Shown in pieces: positions 10,824 through 22,000 of a stretch of 64,000 nt of DNA. The notes beneath the pieces are model-generated. The model was not told the DNA's origin, ran no database searches, and worked only from the letters and a program-made list of their open reading frames with translations. The stretch is taken from assembly GCF_014356525.2 (NCBI RefSeq), contig NC_052518.1, forward strand, positions 103,970,767-104,034,766. Direction: 5' to 3'. This DNA is from Nilaparvata lugens (taxonomy: Eukaryota > Arthropoda > Insecta > Hemiptera > Delphacidae). Both the position numbers and the translations under genes were made by a program. How positions within the stretch are numbered: position 1 is the stretch's first letter; each line of letters starts with the position of its first letter.

Positions 10824-11419
10824 CATCATCATCATCAGTGGCGCTACAACCCGCTACAGGTCTTGGCCTCCTCCAGTATTCGCCTCCATTCGTCTCTGTC
10901 TTCCGCCCTCGCTTTCCAACCTCTGGCTCCAATCACTTGTGCGTCCTTGTCAACACCGTCCATCCAGCGCAGTCTCGGCCTTCCTGGTCTTCGCCTCCCT
11001 TCCATCCTGTACAGACAGCATGAGTCTCCTTGGTGGGTATGTCTCATCTGCCCGAATAAGGTGGCCAGCCCATCGCAGTCTACCAATTTTGATCATTTTG
11101 ACCACATCAGGTTCACAATATACTTGGTAGAGCTCCTCATTCTTCCTCCTCTGCCAGGTCTCATTCACTTTCATTCCACCACAGATGCTTCGCAGTACCC
11201 TCCTCTCAAAAACTTTGAGTTGGCTCTCGTCTTTTTTGGACAGTGTCCATGTTTCACTGCCATACATGAGTGCTGGCAGGATTAGCGAGCGATAAATTTT
11301 AAACTTTGTGGCTCTGCTCAGCACTTTGTTTTTTATATACTTGGAGAGACCATAGAAGCATCTGCTGGACAGGAGAATTCTCCTTTTAAAAAAAAATTAA
11401 AATTTTGCGTAGCATAGTT
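10824..11419 (-). mobile_element. RTE-like LINE 3' end, flanked by 15-bp target duplication
   Basis: The target duplication AGCATTCCTAACTAT flanks it at 10809-10823 and 11420-11434. On the minus strand the element reads from about 11380 to a (GAT)n tail at 10824-10836. It encodes the C-terminal end of the reverse transcriptase ORF in two frames: KIYRSLILPALMYGSETWTL..., then GRRRPGRPRLRWMDGVDKDA and EDRDEWRRILEEAKT. The 5' edge carries an inverted copy of flanking DNA. Confidence 0.85.
10844..11324 (-). pseudogene. LINE reverse transcriptase C-terminus, frameshifted
   Basis: One frame (11324 down to 10950) gives LPALMYGSETWTLSKKDESQ, VFERRVLRSICGGMKVNETW and RLRWAGHLIRADETYPPRR. The continuation, with the GRPRLRW and EWRRILEEAK motifs that end these proteins, is in another frame (11086 to 10844). 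The frame change near 11010 is a break. The 5' part, including the catalytic YADD region, is missing because of 5' truncation. Confidence 0.8.
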
Positions 11420-11451
11420 AGCATTCCTAACTATGCTACGCAAAATTTTAA
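11397..11451. repeat. Perfect 24-bp hairpin at the LINE 5' junction
   Basis: The arms TTAAAATTTTGCGTAGCATA plus GTTA (11397-11420) and their exact complement (11428-11451) are separated by GCATTCC. The right arm is target DNA; the left arm is an inverted copy at the 5' edge of the LINE insertion. Confidence 0.9.
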
Positions 11452-11620
11452 ATTTTTTCATTTTTGAAAATTACGATATTACTGACCATTTGAAATAGGA
11501 TGCATTATGAAGATGGAGAAGTAGAATAAGAGAATAAATAGTTGAAGATGAGGAAGAAAGGATAGCTCAAAATTAAGAACAGCCCTGGTGTCTCATTGTT
11601 GTCCCAGCTTGCTTCACACA

Positions 11621-11785
11621 CGGACACCATTAGTGGCTCTCTGGAGTCCCACTGGACACCATTAGTGGCTCTCTGGAGTCCCACTGGACACCATTAGTGG
11701 CTCTCTGGAGTCCCACTGGACACCATTAGTGGCTCTCTGGAGTCCCACTGGACACCATTAGTGGCTCTCTGGAGTCCCACTGGAC
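11621..11785. repeat. 32-bp tandem repeat, about 5 copies
   Basis: The unit reads GGACACCATTAGTGGCTCTC followed by TGGAGTCCCACT, repeated with practically no divergence. It is GC-richer than its surroundings. There are no unique spacers, so it is a minisatellite and not a CRISPR array. Confidence 0.95.
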
Positions 11786-11829
11786 CCCAGCCTGGTGTCA
11801 TCAAAATCTTCTATACTATTAATAAAATA

Positions 11830-11910
11830 AACATTTCAAATCAACGTGTACGGGATAGGAAATACATCATGCTTGAGGCATCATAACTTCTGAACTACCG
11901 AACTGGTTGA
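11830..11910. repeat. Dispersed repeat fragment, reverse copy
   Basis: The reverse strand carries the CAGTAGTTCAGA / GATGATGC-type wording seen near 4630, 39786 and 40677, followed by a TATCCCGTACACG-like end. Confidence 0.4.
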
Positions 11911-12015
11911 TTTGAAATGTCGCATAAAGATTCTGAAACGTTTACGCAACTATAAAAGCCCAGTCAAACAAACCTTCATCCGTGTGCAATCATGTATTTA
12001 TTTATTCAATTATTT

Positions 12016-12357
12016 AGGGCCGGTTTCCGAGCTCGGGATTTGGCTAAGTCCTAGACTTTCAACAGCTGGAGTCAGAAAATTAGCTTTCCGAAACGGGGCG
12101 TAGTCGCAGTCATTGTCATAGTCACGATTGAATTAAATTTCAAATAACTAGAAAATTAAACACAAAATAAAATAAAGAGAGAATAGTATAAAGTTTCAGC
12201 TATTTTGAATTATTTTGAAATGTTAATTTCGTCAAGGAAAAACGTTTCCAATTATAGAAATGAGAAAATAAAAACTGCGACTACGCCCCGTTTTGGAAAG
12301 CTAATTTTCTGACTGCAGCTGTTTAAAGTCTAGAACTTAGCCAAATCCCGGCCCTTA
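12016..12357. mobile_element. MITE-B copy 1
   Basis: Ends are inverted repeats: AGGGCCGGTTTCCGAGCTCG with GGATTTGGCTAAGTCCTAGA at left, and the reverse complement ending GCCAAATCCCGGCCCTTA at right. The inner arm ends CCGAAACGGGGCGTAGTCGC pair with GCGACTACGCCCCGTTTTGG. Larger and partial relatives are at 52601-53716 and 59390-59430. Confidence 0.85.
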
Positions 12358-12412
12358 GTGTTACACAATAATTTGATTTATGGAAGGAGATTTTGTTGTA
12401 TTTCTCCATAAT

Positions 12413-12649
12413 TGAAAGAATAAGATGTTGATGTTTGTCAATACCACTATATTTGTTCAAAATCAATTTAAATTACAGAACCAGGGTTCATTGCAATATC
12501 TACCACATCATCACCTGAACTGAAAAATAACAATCAACATCAGTTCAGCTGAAGATGTGGTAGATATTGCCATGAAACCTGGTTCTATAATTTATATTGA
12601 TTTTGAACCAATATAGTGGTATTAACAACATCAACGTTTTATTCTTTCA
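12413..12649. mobile_element. MITE-C copy 2
   Basis: A palindromic element with outer arms TGAAAGAATAAGATGTTGAT and its complement at 12630-12649, and inner arms around ACAGAACCAGGGTTCATTGC / GCCATGAAACCTGGTTCT. The centre is a second stem (CATCACCTGAACTG / CAGTTCAGCTGAAGATG). It is the uninterrupted counterpart of 7985-8275. Confidence 0.85.
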
Positions 12650-12784
12650 GAGAAGTACCAAAATTTTTCAATAATTCTCATTGAGCAAATGTGCCGGACT
12701 TGTGAATGAAGGTTGCAGGTTCAAACCCAATCAAAGACAACTTTAGTTTGCTGAGAATTTTCAACTTCAATGAATATTAGACCT

Positions 12785-13155
12785 ATCATAGATAAAAGAT
12801 AGCATAAGAAGATATTCCAAGGTATGGGTCGTTTATGTTCCAAATTTCAAGCCGATTTTGTGTTAACACTCAAAACGATCACTGTCGACTATTGTCTATT
12901 ATTACTGTTTTGGCTGGGTGATATTGTAAGAACGGCACAGTATGAGACTACCATACAGCTTCACATAATAAGCTTGAGTTAACAGTGAAACAAAAAGTTT
13001 GAAACATAAACCTATTCTTTATTAATTCATACAATAAGTACATCATTAAAATGATAGGGAGAGAAAAAATAAGGTAACCTTGTGCTATTCCTCTCCCAAA
13101 TTTAGATAAGGTTACACATGGGATATCTTCTTATGCTATTTCTTCTCTATGATAT
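12785..13155. mobile_element. MITE-D copy with nested hairpin-tail repeat
   Basis: Ends ATAGATAAAAGATAGCATAA (left) and TTATGCTATTTCTTCTCTAT (right) pair. Inner landmarks ACTGTTTTGGCTGGGTGATA and GAACGGCACAGTATGAGACT are shared with 28917-29199. A hairpin-tail repeat (13018-13120) interrupts the right half. Confidence 0.75.
13018..13120 (-). repeat. Hairpin-tail repeat, copy 2
   Basis: Minus strand copy: the GGGAGAG / CTCTCCC stem with a loop containing AAGGTTACCTT-like wording, followed on its 3' side by a tail that appears as TTTATTAATTCATAC. It sits inside a MITE-D copy. Confidence 0.6.
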
Positions 13156-13189
13156 TATCATAAATACTTAGAGACAAAATACCTAACTT

Positions 13190-13600
13190 AATTCAATCCA
13201 AATTTATTCAAAAACACAAAATATAAACAAAGTGAAAAAAGCAAATACAAATAACAGGCTTCGTGGGGCGCTAAAATAGGGGAGGATTTTTAGATTTCCA
13301 ACTATAAGGTTAACCATGTACTAGGAAATCCTCCAATCTTCGAGATATTATAGAAGGAATAAGGAAAGGAAATGTAGGTAGGTATGCCAGGATGTAATGA
13401 TGGTTTAAATGGAAAAAACATAGGATCAGGAGATATTTATTTAAAAAATAGTACAATATAGATGAGGAATCAGTAAAAGGATTACAAAGTATCAGCAACC
13501 GAACTACAAAACAGAAGAGTACTCTCAAGTGATAACTTCTATAAGTAGAAAAAGTAATTGCTCTAAATCCAGTTGTTGCTATCATTTTTTACTTTCTTAG
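13190..13600 (-). mobile_element. Possible LINE 3' UTR
   Basis: On the minus strand this ends GTTTTTGAATAAATTTGGAT, a polyadenylation signal followed by a short repeat-like tail, as in insect LINE 3' ends. No recognisable protein precedes it. Confidence 0.3.
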
Positions 13601-13711
13601 TTATATTTTGGCACAGTTATATAGTGTAATATTTAGGGATTTTATTTATAATATTTCAGTTTATTGTAGATGAAATATTTATTTGATGTGGGCATCAGGT
13701 TGTATTGACTA

Positions 13712-14870
13712 ATAATAATAATAATAATGGTTTTTGTTCATAGCACGGACATGTCCATAAGGGAACACGTCAAGATAATAATAAAACAAGTCCTTAGATG
13801 GACAGTCAAAATGTTACAGAAAGTAAAAAGAAACACAGAAAAATACAACCAAGCAGCAGGCAAATGCGCTATTACAAGAAGTAGCTACTTACAGTTGCCG
13901 TGTCACATTCAAAAAATTCCCTTAAGGAGTAAAAGGGATTTTCATGCAGGAACCTCCTCAATCTCCTCCTCAAGACCACCTCAGGCAAACCTCTGGCGGA
14001 AATGGGCAGCTTGTTGAGGATCCTCACCGGCTGGTAGGCCAAGCTGTTTTGAGTCCTCCCCAATCTACAGTAAGGGAGGTTCAGCCTGTGTCTGTTCCTG
14101 GTGTCATGCCGATGAAAGTCACCTCTGGTAGGCAAGGCAACAAGTCCCCGAAAAGCTGCAATGGCAGACCTGAAAATGTAGAGGTTGAAGACTGTCATAA
14201 TGTGCTCCCTTACAAACAGTGGCTTGCAATTCGCCAGATAATCAGCCCCAAATAAAATTCGTATAGCTTTCTTCTGCACCAGCAGTATCCTTTTTACCTC
14301 GGCGGCACCACCCCACAGTGTAATACCATAAGCCATCACGCTATGGAAGTAGGCAAAGTAGCACATTCGATGATGGGCCCCCGGGATGCAACCTCTCAGA
14401 CTCCTCAGCAGGAACAGCACTCTATTGAGCCTGCAACAGACACCCTGAATGTGATCTCCCCAAGCAAGCTTACGATCCATTGTAAAGCCCAAGAGCTTCA
14501 CCGAGGGGAAGTTGTACTGATCACCATTCTTGAGGCTGAACACAATGGACTGAGTCTTCTCGCTGTTAAGCAAAAATCTATTTGCTCGGAACCAGTCAGC
14601 CACGGTCCCCTCTGAAGCCTGCATCAGTTCATGCAGGTCAGCCAAGTCCCCATTGATGTCCAATAATGAGGTATCATCAGCATAGCATACCACTGTCCTG
14701 TTTCTGGAGAGAGCGACATCGTTTATCATGATCAGGAACAATAAGGGCCCCAGCACAGAGCCCTGGGGCACCCCACAGGTCACCAATCTCACCCGCGACC
14801 TTATACCATTTGCAGACACAGCCTGCTGACGACCCTCCAACTCCTGGAGACATAGCCTCCTGACTGTTGA
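13712..14870 (-). mobile_element. Jockey/CR1-like LINE, 5'-truncated
   Basis: The minus strand carries a long open reverse transcriptase part (13872 to about 14880) followed by a short 3' UTR and an (ATT)n tail at 13712-13728. The 5' part (gag-like ORF, endonuclease and first RT motifs) is absent. The open frame suggests a fairly recent insertion. It lies between UPF2 and PIP5K. Confidence 0.85.
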
Positions 14871-14921
14871 CAGTGTTATTTGTACATGCAAAATTTGTTT
14901 GTGCTTGATTGTAAATTTCAC
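13872..14921 (-). CDS. LINE reverse transcriptase, C-terminal two thirds (intact frame)
   Basis: The 349-codon frame contains the RT signatures [13 protein letters not shown] (about residues 70-82), the catalytic box CYADDTSLL (about 98-106) and LNSEKTQSIVF, then LLGFTMDRKLAWGDHI and YFHSVMAYGITLWGGAAEV. It ends with NPFYSLREFFECDTATVSSY and a stop. The first ~28 residues probably come from flanking DNA, since the element is 5'-truncated near 14870; the ATG is therefore not a genuine start. Jockey/CR1-group LINE by motif style. It cannot retrotranspose alone because the endonuclease is missing. Confidence 0.85.
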   Translation of the reverse strand: MKFTIKHKQILHVQITLSTVRRLCLQELEGRQQAVSANGIRSRVRLVTCGVPQGSVLGPLLFLIMINDVALSRNRTVVCYADDTSLLDINGDLADLHELMQASEGTVADWFRANRFLLNSEKTQSIVFSLKNGDQYNFPSVKLLGFTMDRKLAWGDHIQGVCCRLNRVLFLLRSLRGCIPGAHHRMCYFAYFHSVMAYGITLWGGAAEVKRILLVQKKAIRILFGADYLANCKPLFVREHIMTVFNLYIFRSAIAAFRGLVALPTRGDFHRHDTRNRHRLNLPYCRLGRTQNSLAYQPVRILNKLPISARGLPEVVLRRRLRRFLHENPFYSLREFFECDTATVSSYFL

Positions 14922-14939
14922 TACCTACATTTAATACAA

Positions 14940-15926
14940 CATATAATTGGCTAATCGTGGGAAAATTTATAAATAATTACTATATTTTTATCATGGCCCC
15001 TAACTGTAGCCTAACCGCCAATGTGCGGAGTGCGGGTTACACCTGTTCTTTATTGATAAATTTCTGTAATATTTCTGGTGGTTCCTTATGTGGTGTCCTA
15101 TGTCCCTATAATATATATAGTGTAGGCAATTAGAGCTAATACTTTGAGGCACGCTAGGACACTTGATTCCACAGCCTGGTATTCTAATGAAGAGCTTAAT
15201 AAGTTATAATAATTTAATAAATGATCTAATAAGTGATCAACAAATTGATTTATTGCTATCAATGTTGACTTGAATGCAATATGAATTTGGAAATCTTAGA
15301 AGTGAATCTGCACCAAAGTTATAAAGGTTTTAACTATTAAATTAGATCAATGAATAAATAAAGAATTGCAAAAAATTATGTTTATGACAAAATACTTGAA
15401 CAAATTTTGTTTTTATTAACAAAATTAGAAGTTGTTTACTTCTAATTCTGTACTTGAAATCCTGCGGCAAAATGAAAGTTTGAATTTGGTGGCACATAGC
15501 TGTAGCAGCGGCAACAGTGATTCATATTCTATAGAAATGATTGAAGTATTATACCGGTAACGTATCTTATAAAATTTTAACATTATTTTTGAACGTTATT
15601 TGATAAATCTAATCCTATCTCGCTTTATTCATATGGATTGAGATATTTTTTTACGTGACCTACTGTTATGAGCAGAAGAATCAATAATTAAATGTATTTT
15701 ATTAGGTTGGTAGTGATGCTGAGATGGAAGGCTGTGATCGAATGTTCATGTAGATTCCAAGTTTTGTACTGTCATGTCAATGTGCTTCATAAGGTCTAAA
15801 TTTGCTTGGAGATTGTTTTTAGATAATAATGCATTAGTGTATTTGTTGTAAATTATCATTCTAATAAAATGTAAAGTTCTTATTACAATTAGCAAGGCCC
15901 ATTCTTGTAAATTAGTGTTTCCCAAA
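14940..15926. other. Upstream region of PIP5K, no element recognised
   Basis: AT-rich sequence between the LINE and the PIP5K start codon. I see no TATA box or initiator that I would defend. A small hairpin (AATTAGAAGTTG / TACTTCTAATTCTG near 15422-15450) is present. The promoter and any 5' non-coding exon are expected here or nearby. Confidence 0.4.
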
Positions 15927-16035
15927 ATGGCTTCTGGAGACTGTGTAGATGAAATTGAAGTTGTGGACGCTTTCAATAAGTTTAAAATCGAAGGAAATTC
16001 AATGGACCCGAGAGATGATGAAAGCGAAAAAGAAG
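15927..16035 (+). CDS. PIP5K: PIP5K first coding exon
   Basis: ATG at 15927 sits in CCCAAAATGG, a good eukaryotic start context. It encodes [20 protein letters not shown] then [16 protein letters not shown] and leaves in phase 1 at GTAAGT. The acidic N-terminal leader is poorly conserved between PIP5K proteins, so the assignment to PIP5K rests on strand, order and phase rather than on homology. A separate small gene cannot be fully excluded. Confidence 0.7.
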
Positions 16036-19000
16036 GTAAGTCTTTTATTAATATTTTTCTCTACATTATCGGTATTTCTATGCCCTAGCATTTTTGAACA
16101 TATGCACTACCTACTAATTCATAACGGTACCTACATTTAATTTTGTTTTAAATTCATCACTTGCAATTTGTTTCAATTCCAATACTATATTTCATTGAAA
16201 TAAATAATCGATTTCATTAAAATCATGTTTCAATTCCTATTACAAGCTACAAAGTTTTTGGTCACACCCTCTTGTGGAGCCATTGTCTATCATATTAACG
16301 AGATTGTGATGCTGGATAATCATAACCTACAATGTACCTTCAGGGAATTTAATTTGAAGAAGTTACTCTACTTATTAACCGAGTAATTTTTCCAAAGTAT
16401 TTCATTGATGGAAACGATTCGCCGTTACTGAGTATTTCTCAATGAGAGGTCACAAATATGAAGCTCAGTTGAAGACCTTCAATCATGTCTATCATCGTTT
16501 ATGAATGTCATGTTTTTTGGTTGAGTTACTGGATTCGATTCTGGATCGATTACAGGATTCATGAAAGGCTGCAGTATTTTTCTAGAGCAAGTATCGATCT
16601 GCAATTTTCCAAAGATGCTCATAATTTAGTAATATGGCGGTGGTCTGTCAGAAAACTCAAGAGTCTGTGTCAAATATATTAAAAGCTTGCAATAAATTAC
16701 AAATTATTGTATTCAATATTTTCGTGGAGGAAGTTGAAATTAAATTGTTGCATCTGTTTTTTTTCAGAAGGCCAAGGAGACGGCAAGAAAGAAGATGTAA
16801 GTAGCTATGGTTTTTATTCACCTTCATTCAACTATAGTCATCAGCTAAGCTATGTGTATTCCTAATTGATAGAATTTGAAATATAATTCATAACGACCAC
16901 ATTGGGTATTTTTCACAGAATTTTTCTACACTTGAAACCTGATTTTAGACAAAAAAAATCAGCTTTCATTTTTTACCAAGGCGACTCTTAATTCAAGGAT
17001 AAATTGTTTTTTCACAAGACCAAACCTAAGCTTTTGTACACGCACTATCTCAACCCCTAAACTAACATTCCCGCGCACACACACAATTCTGACCCCTAAC
17101 CTTTCCGCTGGTACAACCCTAACCTATACATTCTGCGCGCACAACTCTCCTAACTATAATCAACCCAATCTAACCTTATAAACTATCATCAAACTACAAT
17201 CTAATATAACTACAATCTAAATAACCAACCAAACCTAACCTTCCCGTGCACAACCCTAACTGAAATTGATATTGAAATTTATTCATAACACTGACAATTT
17301 ACAAACAAAAATGGATGAACTTATCAAATCAGTACAATAATTTTGAAAAAATAAAAAACTAAAATACATAATGAATTATTATCTTCTAATTCTATTGATA
17401 TAGGCTAAATGAAAATAATTACAAACTAACAAAAACATTATGTAACGTCAGAGTTATGATTAAAGTACTTCATAAGCTATTAGCTGAGTTGAAGTAACCT
17501 ACTCTGAAAATTAAACTATTTGACCCTTGCAAGAGACAGAAGCCTCAAAAAAATGTTTAACAGAAAATCTTTGTCTATTTACAGAAAACGAATTGAAAGG
17601 AGTGAACATTAAGAAGTTATTCATAGAAACCAAAAGCTACAATACAATTTTAGGAAAATAAATTAAGAAGAATTTGAGAATATATACATTTATATATTAA
17701 TATATTAATATATGAACTAAAGTTATAATACATTCATGAAAAAAATAAATAAAAATCCTGAGACAGAAAAATTGTTAGAACCCTAGGAAGCAATAGAAGA
17801 AGTTCCCAAAAGAATTTATGTGAAAAAGAACTCTTCAATCTCATTTCAAACTCTTCGAAATTGAATATAAAGTGCTTTAATTTCTTCAAAAATGTTACAG
17901 TGAGCCTGTGGATGTAATATGTAGAGGTAACGTATTAAAGGAATTTGGAGCACTGTAATCGTAAAACCGTTTGAAAGCTTCACATGAAGGGTTTGCAAGA
18001 ACAACCAAATTTCTGTCTCTCAATCTGTTTGAGAAAACTAGGGCATTCACTGTTATCTGACCACTTCTTAAAAAGAATATTCTCAAGACCCTGAAAATAT
18101 ATAAATGCCTTAAAGGCAATATATCCAAGGCCTGGAAGTAGGGAAATGAATGAGCTCTCCTATATAATGATGTCACCACTCTAATTAGTATTTTTTGTGC
18201 AATAAATATAGAGTTTAAATTTGATTTATATGCACCCCCCCCCCCCAACAACTTAGCCCATATTGAAGCTTGCTATTTGCAATAGCGAAATAAACAGATC
18301 TCAGAATTTTTCTAGGGCAAATGAATTTCAATAAATAAAATTTATGAAGCATAATGTCCTCCTCAAATAAACCTTACTGCGCACACAACTCTAATCCATA
18401 CCTACTTTGAGCGCTCTTCGCGTGTCAAACCTGGTCAAATATAACTTTTCACCAACTTGATCATCTCATCAAATCATCCAGTCAAAGGCAAAATGCTTAT
18501 GTGTGAATAATCCTCAATAATATAAATTAAAAACAGAAGGTATACTTGACGTTCAGTCAGTATACATTCATCTTTGTGCCAATTATGGATTGAGAATTTG
18601 AAATAAATAAATAATAATAATAAAATTAATAATGTATAGTGATTTCCGTTTTATAATGGCAGTGCAAAAAGATAGAAGAACAGCGATGCCGATTCTCAGT
18701 CTTGCCACTTGCCTTCTATAGAGGATAGCTGATACCGATTATCTGATGTAATACTAACTGTTCATTCTTGTTTAAAACTATCAATAATATTTTATTCGAC
18801 AAAAAATATATTGTTAAATGATTAAATAATGAATTGAGATGGTATAGATTTTTGATTAATAATTAAAAAACCTACTGGCAACGTTGCGGAGCTGGAAAAA
18901 GATAGCACTATCTGTTTTGTCGAATGATAGACAAGGATATCAACACCATTTCTAATAAAATACTGCCTTTATAACGTGGACTTTACTAGAGTGGAAGCTC

Positions 19001-22000
19001 CTATCATAGAGAAAAGATAGCATTATCCCTGTGTGAGGCGTGATTCAGAAACATTGTCTCCTTATCATTTCAAGCCTACACATTTTTTTAAAACTTTTGC
19101 CATGGATTTTAACTCTTCGAATCATTTCCACTCTTTATAATCTCAGTTATTATTATTAATTTTGCTTGAAGCTTTGCTTTTCTTTTTATCATTCAGTATT
19201 CAACCCATTTTTGGACAATTTCTATCTAAATTTGGGAAAGGACCAGTTTTGGGGTTAAAGCCTGTTGTTCCTTTCCCAATCATTCATAGTTGAGAATGAT
19301 ATCGTATGTATAAATAAATAAATGTATTCATTTTTTGCATTGTAGGATACTTGAAGGATTAAATTTAAAACATCTGGTGTGGTACACTCACACAACTTTC
19401 CTTGCTTATTGATCTATAAGCCTCATTCTTAAACGAGGATAATTTAGGGGAATAAAATTATGCCGATTGGCGGCTAAATAATTAAAACTACGATTATACT
19501 ATTGTTATTGTTTTCATAATACATTTTCCTTTGTTTGAATTATGAAATTTGAGGATTTTTTAAAAGTTGTCAAAACAGCTGTTCTACAAATAAAATATCG
19601 ACATGTGTTCTTTTGAATAAAGTGCGTTATTCGGCAAACAACGAGCTGCGACTTGCCGAATCGCGAGTAGTGTTTGTCTATTCGACAAGCAGTTAGCTGT
19701 CGTGCTCGTTGTTTCCCGTTCTCTTGCACACATCAAACTAGACAAATGTTTGGCAAAATGCGAACTTTGCCTCATCCAAACATTCGGCTTTGTGTTTGGA
19801 TAATTTTGTTGTTTGGTTTTGGATTTGGATCTACATTTTCGTTAAATAAGGTAAATATTTCTTTATTTATAAAATAGAGTTATAGTACCCTTTAAAATTG
19901 ATGAAATAATAAAACATTGTAGTATTGTTTTATTATTTTATCAATTTCAAAGGGTACTATAATTCTATTTTATTTAATAAATATATATTTACCTTACATA
20001 ACTAAAATAGAATTATAGTACCATAGAATTCAATAGAATACAAATATTTGTATTTATAGAATATAGAATACAAATTGTTTTCTTGTTTTATTATTTTATA
20101 AATTTTAAAGGGTACTATAATTCTATTTTATAGATACAAGAAAGTAGCCCTGTATTCATACATTTTAATAAATGTTTCTTATATGTTAATTTTATAGATG
20201 ATATTTATATTTTATTACAGTCTGTACATGATCGTTGAGGCTGTGCAAAGGCTAAAAATAAACTTTCCACTCGTGATATTTTTCAAAGTTTTTCGATTTG
20301 TATATCATCAAGCTATCAAAATGAAAGAGTTTTCTTATGAAAACATTTTTTTCCGATCATTACTTTTTGAGATATGAGCGCCTGAAGTTTGAATTTTTGG
20401 GACAGAACATTTCAAATTCGGTAAGAGATAAATCCATGAGATTTAGAGGATATATTTATCATGGTATTGTTGATCTAGTAGAACAAAAATTTTCTGAAAA
20501 TATCAATTTTTGAAAAAGTTATTCAATTTACTAAAAATAACTTTTAGTTGAGTTATTTTGGTAAATTGAATAACTTTTTCAAAAATTGATATTTTCAGAA
20601 AATTTTTGTTCTACTAGATCAACAATACCATGATAAATATATCCTCTAAATCTCATGGATTTATCTCTTACCGAATTTGAAATGTTCTGTCCCAAAAATT
20701 CAAACTTCAGGCGCTCATATTTCAAAAAGTAATGATCGGAAAAAAATGTTTTCATAAGAAAACTCTTTCATTTTGTTGATAGCTTGATGATATACAAATC
20801 GAAAAACTTTGAAAAATATCACGAGTAGAAAGTTTATTTTTAGCCTTTGCACAGCCTTGAGTAATTAATATCAATCACTTTTAAGTTAATATCATGAAGA
20901 AGCTGTGAATATGAAAAATTAAGATATCAGGAAAAAATGTAAATATTATCGAAATAAATATTCGATACTGTTCGGTTGACGATTATTTGCTATTCCCAGA
21001 ACAAATAGGTGCTCGGCAAACCGCGCATGTGTGTAGATGTCTGCTCGTTAATAGGTAAATAGCAAGACAGATAGTTCGCCGAACAATCGGTGCTGCCGAA
21101 TGATGCATGTCTGGAGCCAGCACCAGCAGATATCATGCGATTAAGCGATCATGCAATTCTTCATGCGAATTGTTTGGGTTACGTTATGTGATAAGCTATT
21201 TTGGAGTTCTCCAGCGAGTGAAAATATTTCCATATTCACTTCATTCAAATCAAATCAAACCACTTTTTATTCTCCGAAATGCACTTTACAATCGTATTAT
21301 AAAAATACCCCTACAAGACGAAACGTCTTTATTTTTTACTCCTCAAGTCAATTAATTCTGTTGTTGAAATCAATGATTAATTAGCACTCTATTTTTATGT
21401 TTTGAACAACGAAATTCAGTCAAGACTGTTGAAAATGGACGCCTACATGGTGTCATCATAGGTGTTGGGAACATGTATGCAATTTTTCAATAAATTGGTG
21501 ATATTCTTGGTTATATTCTAGTGTTTCCTCATGGATAAATATTACTATATCTCACCAAAAACAGTATCTGATACGACTTATTGAATAGATAGCCTAGATT
21601 TTGTTTACCAATAATTACTCGTGAAAATGATAATTTTTGATCTTCGATTGAAATTCTTCACTGGTGTCATTATTTACATTTTGCTTCATAATCTCGCTTA
21701 ATCAATGATCTCGATTTTATGAGAGTAGTAGTTGAGTAGTAGAGAGGCCTTGAAAGTCTAAACTTCGCCAAATAATTAAATAAAATTTATTAAATTTTAT
21801 TTAATTCAACTCTTAACTCCGCCAATCAAAGAATATTTTAATTCCATTTTCATTAGCTGATCCATGTTAGATGACCCCAGTCTGTTTCAATCTGGAATAA
21901 GATAATCAATATAACTTTATTGGATCAACTTTAATGTAGCAGAAATAAAATATTGGTGCATAGAAAATAAGCTGGCCAAGTTTTGTATGAAAATCAAAAT

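Noticed and set aside
10863..11285. 140-codon + strand open frame
   Set aside because: It is the antisense shadow of the RTE-like LINE at 10824-11419.
11621..11785. CRISPR-like array of direct repeats
   Set aside because: The 32-bp units follow each other without unique spacers, and the context is an insect genome; it is a minisatellite.
13310..13585. 91-codon minus-strand open frame
   Set aside because: Low-complexity, hydrophobic by composition, no family resemblance; more likely LINE 3' UTR.
17039..17265. True telomeric repeat array
   Set aside because: Only irregular CCTAA words, with no TTAGG period; the region is internal to a gene.
18230..18250. Glycine-rich N-terminus (GGGG) of the minus-strand frame
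   Set aside because: It comes from a poly-C run in the + strand and is not a real protein start.
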